From Nocardia puris (GTDB taxonomy: Bacteria > Actinomycetota > Actinomycetes > Mycobacteriales > Mycobacteriaceae): 64,000 bases of DNA. The stretch spans positions 97,224 to 161,223 of the forward strand of contig NZ_QNRE01000001.1 of the NCBI RefSeq assembly GCF_003315035.1, read 5' to 3'. Within the stretch, counting starts at the first letter, position 1. Every line of letters starts with the position of its first letter. A model generated the notes under the pieces. That model worked only from the letters and a program-made list of their open reading frames with translations, was not told where the DNA came from and ran no database searches. The position numbers and the translations under genes are program-made. Below are positions 1 through 9,636 of the stretch, in pieces.

Positions 1-3000
1 ACAGCGAGTCGCCGCCCGCGGCGAAGAAGCTCGTGTCCCGGCCGGGGAGTTCGCCGCCGACGATCTCCTGCCAGAGGCGGCCGATCCGGGTTTCCAGTCC
101 GGGCCGCAGCGGTTCCGCCGGGCCGGACGCGGCAGTGCCGGTGGAGGTTTGGGCACGGTGCACGAGTGCGGCGTGGTCGATCTTGCCGTTGCCGGTCAGC
201 GGCGGGTCGGGCAACGCGATCAACTCCGGCAACCAGCCCGACGGCAACCTCTCCGCCACGAACTCCGAAAGTCCCTCGGGTACAGCAGGTTCCACGAACG
301 CCACCAGTCTCATCCGAGACCGCTCCCCCACCGCCACCGCGAACGCCCGCCGCACCTCCGGATGCGCCGCGATCGCCTGCTCGACCTCACCCAACTCCAC
401 TCGATGCCCGCGCACCTTCACCTGACGATCGGCCCGGCCGAGGAATTCGAGCGTCCCGTCGGGGCGGTATCGGCCCAGATCGCCGGTGCGATACCAGCGC
501 ACGCCGTCCGCTTCGGAGAACTTGGATCGGGTGAGTTCGGGGTCGCCCCGGTACCCGTGCGCGACGCCGAGGCCGCCGATCAGCAGTTCGCCCGGCACCC
601 AGTCGGGCCGGTCGTGACCGGACTCGTCCACCACGCGGTATCGCTGGTTGCGCAGGGGGCGGCCATAGGGGATGGACGTCCACTCCGGGTCCACCTTCTC
701 GACCTCGAAGTAGTTCGACCAGATCGACGCCTCCGTCGCCCCGCCCAGTGCGATCAGGCGACAGTCCTGGGACAGGGCCGCGAGTCGGCCGGGGAGGTCC
801 AGGCCCACCCAGTCCCCGGAAACCAGTGCCAGGCGCAGCGTCGCGGGAAGGCCCGGCCCGGACTCGGCGGTGGTGAGCAGCATGTCCAGCATGGCAGGCA
901 CGCTGTTCCACACCGTCACCCCGTGCTGGTGAACCCGCTCCAGCCACCGACCCGCGTCGCGCCGATCCTCGTCGGCGATCAGAACGGCACGGCCACCCGC
1001 ACCCAGCACGCCGAACAGATCGAACACCGACAGGTCGAAATCCGTTGCCGCCACAGCCAAGACACGATCGCTCGCGCAGAGTTCGTAGCGGCAGCGCAGG
1101 TCTTCGAGGGTGTTCACCGCACTGCCGTGCGTGATCTCGACGCCCTTCGGGGTTCCTGTGGAACCGGACGTGAAGATCACGTACGCGAGATCGCCGGGCG
1201 CACCCCGGTGCACCGGGGCCGGAGGCATCCGCGACGCGTCCGATATCGCCACGACGGCCACACCTTCGGGGAAGCCTCCGTGTCCCGCCACATCATCGCT
1301 GAGCACCACCGACACCTGCGCCTGCCCGAGGATGGCGTTACGCCGTTGCGGCGGTTGATCCTTCGCCACCGGCACATACACCGCTCCGGCGGCCAGCACC
1401 CCGTAGAGCGCCGCGACCTGCGCCGCACCGCGTGTCGCCGACACCGCGACGGCCACGCCGGGCCGCACGCCGTGCTCGCGCAACAGCGCCGCGATCCGGG
1501 CGGCCCGGTCCGCCAGCTCACCGAAGCCGACGGTCATGTCGTCGTGGTCGATGAGCGCCACACGGCCGGGGTCGGTGGCGGCGATGTCGAAGAGCGGCGC
1601 GTGCAGCAAGCCACCCCACCGGCTGTGTTCCGGTCCGGGCCCGGCGGTGTCGTTGACCCGCGCGCGGGCCGACCGTTGCCGCTCCGGCAGCACCGGCAGC
1701 GCCTCCGGCAGCGGGTGTTCCCAGTCGAGATCGCCGAGCCGGGTCAGGTGGTCGCGGTACCGGGCGAACATGTCGTCGACCAGGTCTTCGGGGAACAGTT
1801 CGTCCACCGAATCCCAGCTCAGCAGAACACCTTCCGGCAACTCGATGACCTGGTGGTCCAGCCACACCTGCGGCGTCTGCGTGCGCGTGTGGTCGGGCCA
1901 GCGGACCGAGCGCGCCAGGTCGTCGTCCACGCCGAGCATGGACGTGAACACCACCGGCACCGGCTCGGCCATCGTCGCGCTGTCCCTGGCCAGTTCGCGC
2001 AGCACGCGGACGGCGGACACCTGCTGGTGGTCGAGATCGCTCCACAGCTGTTCTTGCAGGCGCCGGGCGCGCGACAACCAGGTCTCCCCGGCGGCGGGCC
2101 GGTCGGCCACCAGCAGCAGCGAACTGAAATCGCCCACCACCCGCATGATGTCGGGATGCGCATCCCGGCGATCGAACCGGGTCAACGTGACCGTCAGATC
2201 ACGCTGCGCACTCCACCCGCCGAGCACCCACGTATAACAGGACAGCAGAACAACACTCGGCGTCACACCGTAGTCCCGCGCACGGGCCACGATCCGCCGC
2301 CACGTGTCGAGGTCGAGGCGGAACTCGCGGCGACTGAACCTCGGACGCTCCACCGCCGCCGGTGAAACCCGCAACGGCAACTGCGGTCCGGGCGGCAGCT
2401 CGGGCAGGCGGGCGCGCCAATAGGACAGCGCCGCTCGCACTTCCGCCTCCGAGGGCGCAGAGCTGGTGACGTAGTCGCGGAATTCGAGGGCCAAGGGCGG
2501 CAATTCGAGATCGGGGTCGTCATAGAGCCGGGTCCACTCGGCGATGAGGACCAGCGCGCTCAATCCGTCCACGACCAAGGTGTCGAAGACCGCGCACACC
2601 CGGCTGCGCTCGCCGTCGCGGACGACACGGATATCGAACAGCGGCCAGGTGGTGGCGTCGAGGCACCCGTTCGCCATCTCCTCCCGCACCGCGACGGGGG
2701 CCTGCGCGCCCTCGAGCACCGGAATCCGGTAGGCGGGAACGTTTTCGAGTACGCGCTGCCGGCCGTCGGCGGTGAGCACGGCGCGCAGCATCGCGTGCCG
2801 GTCGACCACCCGCTGCCACGCCCGCGCCAACCGGGGCACGTCCACGCCGGGCCAGTCGTACTCGACGTACAACTGCGCTCCGACGCCGCCGAGATCGAAA
2901 TCCGGTGATCGGCCCAGCCAGTAGGCCACCTGAATGTCCGTGAGCGGGAACGGTTCCCACCGGCGCGAGGGGTCGGCGGTGGCCAGCGGGGCCGGTGTCG

Positions 3001-6000
3001 TCGCCTCGGTGAGCGATCGGCCGCGGGCCAGGCCGGCGACCGTCGGGTTGGTGAAGAACTCGCGCAGGGTCACCGTCCGGCCGAGTTCGCGGGCGAGGCG
3101 GCTCACCAGCCGGGTGGCGGACAGCGAATCGCCGCCCGCGGCGAAGAAGCTCGTGTCCCGGCCGGGGAGTTCGCCGCCGACGATCTCCTGCCAGAGGCGG
3201 CCGATCCGGGTTTCCAGTCCGGGCCGCAGCGGTTCCGCCGGGCCGGACGCGGCAGTGCCGGTGGAGGTTTGGGCACGGTGCACGAGTGCGGCGTGGTCGA
3301 TCTTGCCGTTGCCGGTCAGCGGCGGGTCGGGCAACGCGATCAACTCCGGCAACCAGCCCGACGGCAACCTCTCCGCCACGAACTCCGAAAGTCCCTCGGG
3401 TACAGCAGGTTCCACGAACGCCACCAGTCTCATCCGAGACCGCTCCCCCACCGCCACCGCGAACGCCCGCCGCACCTCCGGATGCGCCGCGATCGCCTGC
3501 TCGACCTCACCCAACTCCACTCGATGCCCGCGCACCTTCACCTGACGATCGGCCCGCCCCAGGAACTCGAGGACCCCATCCGGGCGGTACCGGCCCAGAT
3601 CGCCGGTCCGGTACCAGCGCACGCCGTCTTCCTCGAAGAACCTGGCCGCGGTGAGCTCCGGGTCGCCCCGGTAGCCGCGCGCGACGCCGAGGCCGCCGAT
3701 CAGCAGTTCCCCGGGCACCCAGTCGGGCCGGTCCCGTCCGGACTCGTCCACCACCCGGAAGTACTGGTTGCGCAGGGGACGGCCGTAGGGGATGGACGTC
3801 CACTCCGGGTCCACCTTCTCGACCTCGAAGTAGTTCGACCAGATCGACGCCTCCGTCGCCCCACCCAACGCCACCAGACGGCAATCCCGCGACAGTGCCA
3901 CCAAGCGACCGGGCTGGTCCAGGCCCACCCAGTCCCCGGAAACCAAAGCCAGGCGCAGCGTCGCGGGCAGACCCGGCCCGGACTCGGCCACGGTGAGCAG
4001 CATGTCCAGCATGGCCGGCACGCTGTTCCACACCGTCACCCCGTGCGCGTGCGCGGCCGCCAGCCAACCCGCCGCGTCGCGCCGATCCTCGTCGGCGACG
4101 ATCACGGCGCTGCCCCCGGCACCCAGCACACCGAACAGGTCGAACACCGACAGGTCGAAATCCGTTGCCGCTACCGCCAACACGCGATCGCCAGGACCGA
4201 GGTGGTACCGCCCCCGCAGATCGTCGAGGGTGTTCCGCGCACTCCCGTGCGTGATCTCGACGCCCTTCGGGGTGCCGGTGGAACCGGACGTGAAGATCAC
4301 GTACGCGAGATCGCCGGGCGCACCCCGGAACACTGGGGCGGGGCGATGCCGGCTCGCCTCGGCGATCGGCACGATCGGCATTCCGTCGGGGAATCCGGCG
4401 ACGTCGTCGGTGAGCACCGCCGACACCTCGGCCTGTTCGAGGATGCCGTTACGCCGTTGCCATGGTTGGTCTTTCGCCACGGGGACGTATGCCGCCCCGG
4501 CGGCCAGCACGCCGTAGAGCGCCGCCACCTGCGCAACGCCCCGCGCCGCCGACACGGCGACCGCAGCACCGGGACGCACTCCGTGCTCGAGCAACAGCGC
4601 CGCGATCCGCCGCGCGTGATCGGCGAGTTCCCCGAAGCCGACTTCGCGCGAACCGTCGATGATCGCGACGCGGTCCGGATCGGCCTCCGCGATACCGAAC
4701 ATCGGCGTATGCAACTGCGGGGCAGAAGAATTCACGGCAACGGGCTGGCCGGCCATGTTGACTTCGTCCCGGACGGCCCGCTGCCGGGCGGGCAGTACCG
4801 GCAACGCATCGGGCAGCGACGCGTCCCAGTCCAGATCCGCCAGCCGGGTGAGGTGTTCGTAGTAGGTGGCCAGCATGGCATCGACCATCCCGTCCGGGAA
4901 CAGCTCGTCCACCGAATCCCAGCTCAGCACAAGCCCTTCCGGCAGCTCGACGACCTGGTGGTCCAGCCACACCTGCGGCGTCCGGGTGCGCATCCGGTCC
5001 GGCCAGCGCACCGAATGCGCCAGGTCGTCGTCCACGCCGAGCATGGACGTGAACACCACCGGCACCGGTTCCACCGGGGCGTCGTTCTCGCGGGCGAGTT
5101 CGCGCAACACGCGAACGGCGGACACCTGCTGATGATCCAGGTCGCGCCACAGTTGCTCCTGCAACCGCCGCACACGCCCCAGCCAGCTCTCCCCCGCCGC
5201 GGGCTGATCGGCCACCAGCAGCAACGAACTGAAATCGCCCACCACCCGCATGATGTCGGGATGCACGTCCCGGCGATCGAACCGCGTCAACGTGACCGTC
5301 AGATCACGCTGCGCACTCCATCCCCCCAACACCCACGTATAACAAGCGAGCAGAACAACACTCGGCGTCACACCGTAGCCCCGCGCACGAGCCACTATCC
5401 GCCGCCAGGTTTCCGATTCGACCCGAACCTCGCGGCGCCTGAACCTCGGATGCTCCACCGCCGCGGGCGACACCCGCAACGGCAACTGCGGACCGGGTGG
5501 CAGCTCCGGCAATCGCGACCGCCAGTACGTCAGGGCCGCTTGTACTTCCGCGTCGGACGGTAGGCACGTCGTCACGTAGTCGCGGAATTCGAGGGCCAAG
5601 GGCGGCAATTCGAGATCGGGATCGTCGTAGAGCCGGGTCCATTCCGACAGGAGCACCAGCGCGCTCAGCCCATCGACCACCACCGTGTCGAACACCGCGA
5701 GCACCCGGCTGCTCTCGCCGTCGCGAATCACGCGGATGTCGAACGGCGGCCACGCGCCCGCATCCGAACGCTCCTCCGGCCACTCGTCGGAGGACGATTC
5801 CGTCGGGCCGTCGAAAACCGGAATCCGGTACGCGGGAACCTCTTCCAGCACTCGCTGCCTGCCGTCGGGCTCGATCACCGCGCGCAACATGGCGTGCCGA
5901 TCGACCACCCGGCGCCACGCCCGCGCCAACCGGGCCACGTCGACCCCCGGCCAGCCGTACTCGACCGCCAACTGGGCGGGGATACCACCGAGGTCGAAAT

Positions 6001-9000
6001 CCGCGGATCGGCCCAACCAATAGGCGACCTGGATATCGGTCAGCGGGAACGGCTCGAACCGGCGCTCGGGATCGGGACGGATCGCCGGCACCGCCACCGC
6101 CGCACCCGGCGCGAGGTGCGCGGCGAACTCGGCGAGGGTGGGCGTCGTGAACAGCCGCCCCAGCTCGGCACCCGTCACTCCGGCCGCGCCGAGACGCCGG
6201 ATCAGCCGGGTGGCCAGCAGGCTGTCACCGCCGAGGGTGAAGAAGTCGTGGTCGCGGCGGATCTCGTCGACGCCGAGCAGCTCGCGCCAGGCCTCGGCCA
6301 CGATCCGCTCCAGCGGGCCGCGCGGCGACGCGCCCGCTCCATCGCCACCCTCGTGCTCGCCGGCGGCGGTGAGGGTGGCGTGCACAGCGGCGCGATCGAC
6401 CTTTCCGTTGCGCGTGATCGGGAGTTCCGTCCGGCGCAGGATGCGCCGGGGAATCATGTAGCGGGGCAACCGATCCCGGAGCCACTCGCGCAGGGTGTTC
6501 TCGTCCGCGTCGCCGACGACGATCGCCGCGAGCGCCCTGGTGGGCCGCTCGAGCACCGCCGCGACCGCGGCGCTCACCTCTGGGTGCTCGGCCAGCACCG
6601 CTTCGATCTCGCCCAGTTCGATCCGGTGGCCGCGAATCTTCACCTGATGATCGGTGCGCCCGAGAAACTCGAGCGTCCCGTCCGGGCGGTACCGCACCAG
6701 ATCGCCGGTGCGGTACCAGCGGACCCCGTCGCGCTGGACGAACTTCTCGGCGGTGCGCTCCGGGTCGCCGCGATAGCCGTGGGCCAAGCCTCCACCCGAG
6801 ACCCACAGCTCACCGGGCACCCACACCGGACGGTCCCGACCCTGGCCGTCGACCACCCGGCAGGAAGCATGTGGCAGGGGCGCGCCGTAGGGCACGCTCG
6901 TCCAGTCGGGGTCCACCTCGTCGACCTCGCAGACGGTGGCGTGGATGGCCGCCTCCGTCATCCCGCCCAGTCCGGCGAACCGGCACCCGGGGACGAGCCG
7001 GCGCAGCCGATCGGGCAGATCGACGGTGACGCGATCGCCACCGAGCATGACCACCCGCAGCGCCGTACCCAGCCCGGTCTCGGCGGCGGCGATCAACAGC
7101 ATGTCCAGCAGCGCGGGGACGGCGCTGACCACGGTGACGTCCCAGCGCCGGATCAGCTCCGCCCAGGCGGCGGCGTCGCGGCGCTGCCCCTCCTCGACCA
7201 CCACCACGGAGCCGCCGACGGACAGGAACGCGAACAGATCGTAGGCGGAGAGGTCGAAGTCCAAGGCGGACAACGCGATCGTGCGATCGTCCGCGCCGAT
7301 GCCGAACCGCAGGCCGACCGCGTCGACGGTGTGGGCGACCGCGCGATGCGGCACCTCGACGCCCTTCGGGGTACCGGTCGAACCCGACGTGAAGATCACG
7401 TACATCACGTCTTCCGAGTCCACCGCGACGAGATCGGCCAACGGCGCCACGGTGTGCGCCTGTTCGGGGAAGAGCAGTGCGATGTCGTCGGGCCACGGCG
7501 CAGCGGCGGCGGTGTCCACGTCGGTGACCACCAGCCGCGCGCCCGCCGTGCGGTAGACCCGCTCCCGCCGCGCGGGCGGCACATCGACGCCCGATGGAAC
7601 GTAGGTCGCGCCCACGGCCAGCACCCCGAGGGCGGCCACGATCTGGTCGACGCCCTTGGGCAGGGTTATCGCCACACTGTCGCCGCGCCCGATTCCCTTG
7701 GCCGCCAACAGGCCAGCCATACGGCGAGCCCGGAGCGCGAGGTCGCCGTAGGTGATCTCCGCATCGCCCGCGATCAGCGCGGTCCGGTCCGGATGCTCCT
7801 CGGCGCGAGCGAAGAATCGCCGGTGCAGGGGAATGGGCGGCGGGGTGACGATCTCCCGGTACGTGCGATCGGTCACCGGCCACGGCGCGGCCCGGTCCCA
7901 CGCGCCGTCGTCGTTCAGCAACAGCTCGACGAAACGGGTGTAGGCGCCGAACATCGCGTCCAGCATCCCGGGCGGGAACAGCGAGACGCGGGCATCCCAG
8001 TTGAGCAGGATGCCGCCGTCGAACTCGGTCACCTGCGCGTCCAGCCAGACCTGCGGGCCCTGCGACACCGTCCAACATGGCTCGCCCAGACACTCCCGCA
8101 CCTCGGGCGCGTAGAGCTCCCCCAGACTCAGCGCGCTGGTGTACACGACGGGCGCCAGCACCCGCGCGCCGCCTTGGGCGCGGCTCAGGTCCCGCAGCAC
8201 CTCGACACCGGTGTAGGCGGCATAGCCCAACGCCTCACGCAGGCGCTCGGTGATCGCCCGGCCCCGTTCGGTCACCGACATCGGCGCGGACAGATCCACA
8301 TCGAGCAGCACCGAACTCGAGAAGTCGCCGACCAGCCGGTCCACCTCGTCGTGCAACGGTTCCCGGTCGAACACCGGCAGATTCAGCAGGAAGCGATCGG
8401 AGCGGCTCCACGCGCCGACCGTCTCCGCGAATACGGTGGCCAGCACGCTCGCCGTGGTCAGACCCGCACGGTGCGCCCGTTCCCGCAACAGCGCCGCGCG
8501 CTCCGGGGACAACCAGTGGTGGCGGCGGTCGACTCGCGGTCCCCCGGTGGCCGTCTCGGACGTGAGCACCGGAAGTTCCGGTGCCGCGGGCAGTTCCGGC
8601 AGTCGCGACTGCCACCAGGCGCGGGCCTGCTCGCGCGCAGCGGCTCGAACGCCCGCCCGATCCGCCAGATACTGCTGGTAGCTGTATCCGAGGGCGGGTA
8701 GCGCCGTGGGCCCTTCGGTGTAGAGCGCGGTCAGGTCGGCCAGCAGATTGCGCAGGCTCAGCGCGTCGGCGGCGATCATGTCCAGATCCAGGTGCACCCT
8801 GGTGCCGCCGTCGGGCAGCAGCGAGAGCTGGAGGTCGAACACCTCACCCGCCGCGACGTCCATGCTCCGGTGCGAGAGCGCGTCCCGCGTGCGCGCCAAC
8901 CACCGGGTGCGCTCGGGTTCGGGCAGCGCCCGCAGATCGTGCACGGTCAGGCCCGGCCAGTGCCCGCGCTCGGTCACCCGCTGCATGCCCTCGGCGTCGA

Positions 9001-9499
9001 TGGTCACCCGCAGCATCGGGTGTCGCGCCATCAGTGCGCGCACGGCGCGCTCCAGCCGCTCGGGTTCGAGACCTCCGGCGTGGTCGAACTCGCCGTACAG
9101 GTGCGCGGCCACCGCGCCCAGTTCCTGCGCCGAGGTCCGCCCGATCCAGAACGCGTGCTGCATCACCGCCAGCGGAAAGGGAGCCGCCGGGTCCACCGCG
9201 GTCGTCTCCACGGCACCCTCGGAGTCCCTGTCCTGCAACAACTTCCACCACGAGCCGAGTGTCGGGCTCCGGACCAGGTCGCGGTACTCCACCCGTTTGC
9301 CCGCGCGCCGTAGCAACCCCGAGATCCGCATGACGGTCACCGAGTCCAACCCCAGCGCCAGCAGATCGGTGTCGTCGGTCAACGCCGCGACGGGCACGCC
9401 CGCGAGCTCTCCGACCCACTCGCGCAGGGCGTCGATGCCACGGTTCCAGTCGAAGTCCCCGGCGGTGCGTCCGTGCGGTCGGCCGAGCTTTTCCTGCAT
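1..9499 (-). CDS. Non-ribosomal peptide synthetase, three heterocyclization modules (3' end outside window)
   Basis: The reading frame is open from ATG 9499 to the window edge (3166 codons). Domains in order: an N-terminal carrier, probably an aryl carrier protein (GLDSV, Ser53); Cy1 (about 105-530); A1 (545-1040); PCP1 (GGDSL, Ser1093); Cy2; A2 (1600-2080); PCP2 (Ser2125); Cy3; A3; PCP3 (Ser3165). All three condensation-type domains replace HHxxxDG with DxxxxD (D240/D245, D1271/D1276, D2306/D2311), the hallmark of Cy domains that condense and cyclise Ser, Thr or Cys into oxazolines or thiazolines. A2 and A3 show a cysteine-like pocket (FDLSVFD, WNSVP, EASIW). A1 differs (FDLSAYD, VSAVP, EAAIH). 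An N-terminal carrier followed by Cy is the layout of MbtB, PchE and HMWP2, where the carrier holds salicylate; the salicylate synthase at 15.7 kb fits. No aryl-AMP ligase is in the window. A Zur-like box lies just upstream. Confidence 0.93.
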   Translation of the reverse strand, partial: MQEKLGRPHGRTAGDFDWNRGIDALREWVGELAGVPVAALTDDTDLLALGLDSVTVMRISGLLRRAGKRVEYRDLVRSPTLGSWWKLLQDRDSEGAVETTAVDPAAPFPLAVMQHAFWIGRTSAQELGAVAAHLYGEFDHAGGLEPERLERAVRALMARHPMLRVTIDAEGMQRVTERGHWPGLTVHDLRALPEPERTRWLARTRDALSHRSMDVAAGEVFDLQLSLLPDGGTRVHLDLDMIAADALSLRNLLADLTALYTEGPTALPALGYSYQQYLADRAGVRAAAREQARAWWQSRLPELPAAPELPVLTSETATGGPRVDRRHHWLSPERAALLRERAHRAGLTTASVLATVFAETVGAWSRSDRFLLNLPVFDREPLHDEVDRLVGDFSSSVLLDVDLSAPMSVTERGRAITERLREALGYAAYTGVEVLRDLSRAQGGARVLAPVVYTSALSLGELYAPEVRECLGEPCWTVSQGPQVWLDAQVTEFDGGILLNWDARVSLFPPGMLDAMFGAYTRFVELLLNDDGAWDRAAPWPVTDRTYREIVTPPPIPLHRRFFARAEEHPDRTALIAGDAEITYGDLALRARRMAGLLAAKGIGRGDSVAITLPKGVDQIVAALGVLAVGATYVPSGVDVPPARRERVYRTAGARLVVTDVDTAAAAPWPDDIALLFPEQAHTVAPLADLVAVDSEDVMYVIFTSGSTGTPKGVEVPHRAVAHTVDAVGLRFGIGADDRTIALSALDFDLSAYDLFAFLSVGGSVVVVEEGQRRDAAAWAELIRRWDVTVVSAVPALLDMLLIAAAETGLGTALRVVMLGGDRVTVDLPDRLRRLVPGCRFAGLGGMTEAAIHATVCEVDEVDPDWTSVPYGAPLPHASCRVVDGQGRDRPVWVPGELWVSGGGLAHGYRGDPERTAEKFVQRDGVRWYRTGDLVRYRPDGTLEFLGRTDHQVKIRGHRIELGEIEAVLAEHPEVSAAVAAVLERPTRALAAIVVGDADENTLREWLRDRLPRYMIPRRILRRTELPITRNGKVDRAAVHATLTAAGEHEGGDGAGASPRGPLERIVAEAWRELLGVDEIRRDHDFFTLGGDSLLATRLIRRLGAAGVTGAELGRLFTTPTLAEFAAHLAPGAAVAVPAIRPDPERRFEPFPLTDIQVAYWLGRSADFDLGGIPAQLAVEYGWPGVDVARLARAWRRVVDRHAMLRAVIEPDGRQRVLEEVPAYRIPVFDGPTESSSDEWPEERSDAGAWPPFDIRVIRDGESSRVLAVFDTVVVDGLSALVLLSEWTRLYDDPDLELPPLALEFRDYVTTCLPSDAEVQAALTYWRSRLPELPPGPQLPLRVSPAAVEHPRFRRREVRVESETWRRIVARARGYGVTPSVVLLACYTWVLGGWSAQRDLTVTLTRFDRRDVHPDIMRVVGDFSSLLLVADQPAAGESWLGRVRRLQEQLWRDLDHQQVSAVRVLRELARENDAPVEPVPVVFTSMLGVDDDLAHSVRWPDRMRTRTPQVWLDHQVVELPEGLVLSWDSVDELFPDGMVDAMLATYYEHLTRLADLDWDASLPDALPVLPARQRAVRDEVNMAGQPVAVNSSAPQLHTPMFGIAEADPDRVAIIDGSREVGFGELADHARRIAALLLEHGVRPGAAVAVSAARGVAQVAALYGVLAAGAAYVPVAKDQPWQRRNGILEQAEVSAVLTDDVAGFPDGMPIVPIAEASRHRPAPVFRGAPGDLAYVIFTSGSTGTPKGVEITHGSARNTLDDLRGRYHLGPGDRVLAVAATDFDLSVFDLFGVLGAGGSAVIVADEDRRDAAGWLAAAHAHGVTVWNSVPAMLDMLLTVAESGPGLPATLRLALVSGDWVGLDQPGRLVALSRDCRLVALGGATEASIWSNYFEVEKVDPEWTSIPYGRPLRNQYFRVVDESGRDRPDWVPGELLIGGLGVARGYRGDPELTAARFFEEDGVRWYRTGDLGRYRPDGVLEFLGRADRQVKVRGHRVELGEVEQAIAAHPEVRRAFAVAVGERSRMRLVAFVEPAVPEGLSEFVAERLPSGWLPELIALPDPPLTGNGKIDHAALVHRAQTSTGTAASGPAEPLRPGLETRIGRLWQEIVGGELPGRDTSFFAAGGDSLSATRLVSRLARELGRTVTLREFFTNPTVAGLARGRSLTEATTPAPLATADPSRRWEPFPLTDIQVAYWLGRSPDFDLGGVGAQLYVEYDWPGVDVPRLARAWQRVVDRHAMLRAVLTADGRQRVLENVPAYRIPVLEGAQAPVAVREEMANGCLDATTWPLFDIRVVRDGERSRVCAVFDTLVVDGLSALVLIAEWTRLYDDPDLELPPLALEFRDYVTSSAPSEAEVRAALSYWRARLPELPPGPQLPLRVSPAAVERPRFSRREFRLDLDTWRRIVARARDYGVTPSVVLLSCYTWVLGGWSAQRDLTVTLTRFDRRDAHPDIMRVVGDFSSLLLVADRPAAGETWLSRARRLQEQLWSDLDHQQVSAVRVLRELARDSATMAEPVPVVFTSMLGVDDDLARSVRWPDHTRTQTPQVWLDHQVIELPEGVLLSWDSVDELFPEDLVDDMFARYRDHLTRLGDLDWEHPLPEALPVLPERQRSARARVNDTAGPGPEHSRWGGLLHAPLFDIAATDPGRVALIDHDDMTVGFGELADRAARIAALLREHGVRPGVAVAVSATRGAAQVAALYGVLAAGAVYVPVAKDQPPQRRNAILGQAQVSVVLSDDVAGHGGFPEGVAVVAISDASRMPPAPVHRGAPGDLAYVIFTSGSTGTPKGVEITHGSAVNTLEDLRCRYELCASDRVLAVAATDFDLSVFDLFGVLGAGGRAVLIADEDRRDAGRWLERVHQHGVTVWNSVPAMLDMLLTTAESGPGLPATLRLALVSGDWVGLDLPGRLAALSQDCRLIALGGATEASIWSNYFEVEKVDPEWTSIPYGRPLRNQRYRVVDESGHDRPDWVPGELLIGGLGVAHGYRGDPELTRSKFSEADGVRWYRTGDLGRYRPDGTLEFLGRADRQVKVRGHRVELGEVEQAIAAHPEVRRAFAVAVGERSRMRLVAFVEPAVPEGLSEFVAERLPSGWLPELIALPDPPLTGNGKIDHAALVHRAQTSTGTAASGPAEPLRPGLETRIGRLWQEIVGGELPGRDTSFFAAGGDSL
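9..436. repeat. NRPS intragenic direct repeat, copy 1 (module 3)
   Basis: This 428-bp block is identical base for base to 3129-3556, exactly 3120 bp (1040 codons) away. It encodes the C-terminal part of A3 and the start of PCP3. Immediately right of the block the two modules diverge to ordinary paralogue similarity. On the left, only one mismatch is visible (position 8) before the window ends. Identity including synonymous positions points to recent recombination between modules. Confidence 0.93.
3129..3556. repeat. NRPS intragenic direct repeat, copy 2 (module 2)
   Basis: Second copy of the 428-bp perfect repeat, covering the end of A2 and PCP2. The flanks of the two copies differ at many third-codon positions (for example after 3556), so the identical tract is sharply bounded. 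Confidence 0.93.
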
Positions 9500-9521
9500 C
9501 ACACACCCCAACGCTAGCAAA

Positions 9522-9541
9522 CGACAATCATTTTCATTAGT
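9522..9541 (-). promoter_or_regulatory. Zur-like operator upstream of the NRPS gene
   Basis: Read on the minus strand the site is CTAATGAAAATGATTGTCG, close to the actinobacterial Zur operator TGAAAATGATTTTCA (two mismatches). It lies 23-42 bp upstream of the NRPS ATG and directly downstream of a candidate -10, so a bound repressor would cover the transcription start. The same core recurs at 14013-14032. Confidence 0.7.
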
Positions 9542-9546
9542 GCTAC

Positions 9547-9576
9547 AATCTACGAGGTCCGCCCAACTCAGGTCAA
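9547..9576 (-). promoter_or_regulatory. Candidate sigma70-type promoter of the NRPS gene
   Basis: On the minus strand TTGACC (9576-9571) and TAGATT (9552-9547) are separated by 18 bp, a good -35/-10 pair. The predicted start would fall at the edge of the Zur-like box at 9522-9541. Confidence 0.45.
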
Positions 9577-9636
9577 GGCACTTCCCGAACTCCCAGATCG
9601 GAATACCCACGCGCCGAATGTGTTTCGGCGCGAACA

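Noticed and set aside
149..8701. Very long plus-strand reading frames opposite the NRPS gene (738, 764 and 935 codons)
   Set aside because: They are antisense shadows in high-GC DNA, repeat with the NRPS module period and read as Arg/His/Pro/Gly-rich nonsense.
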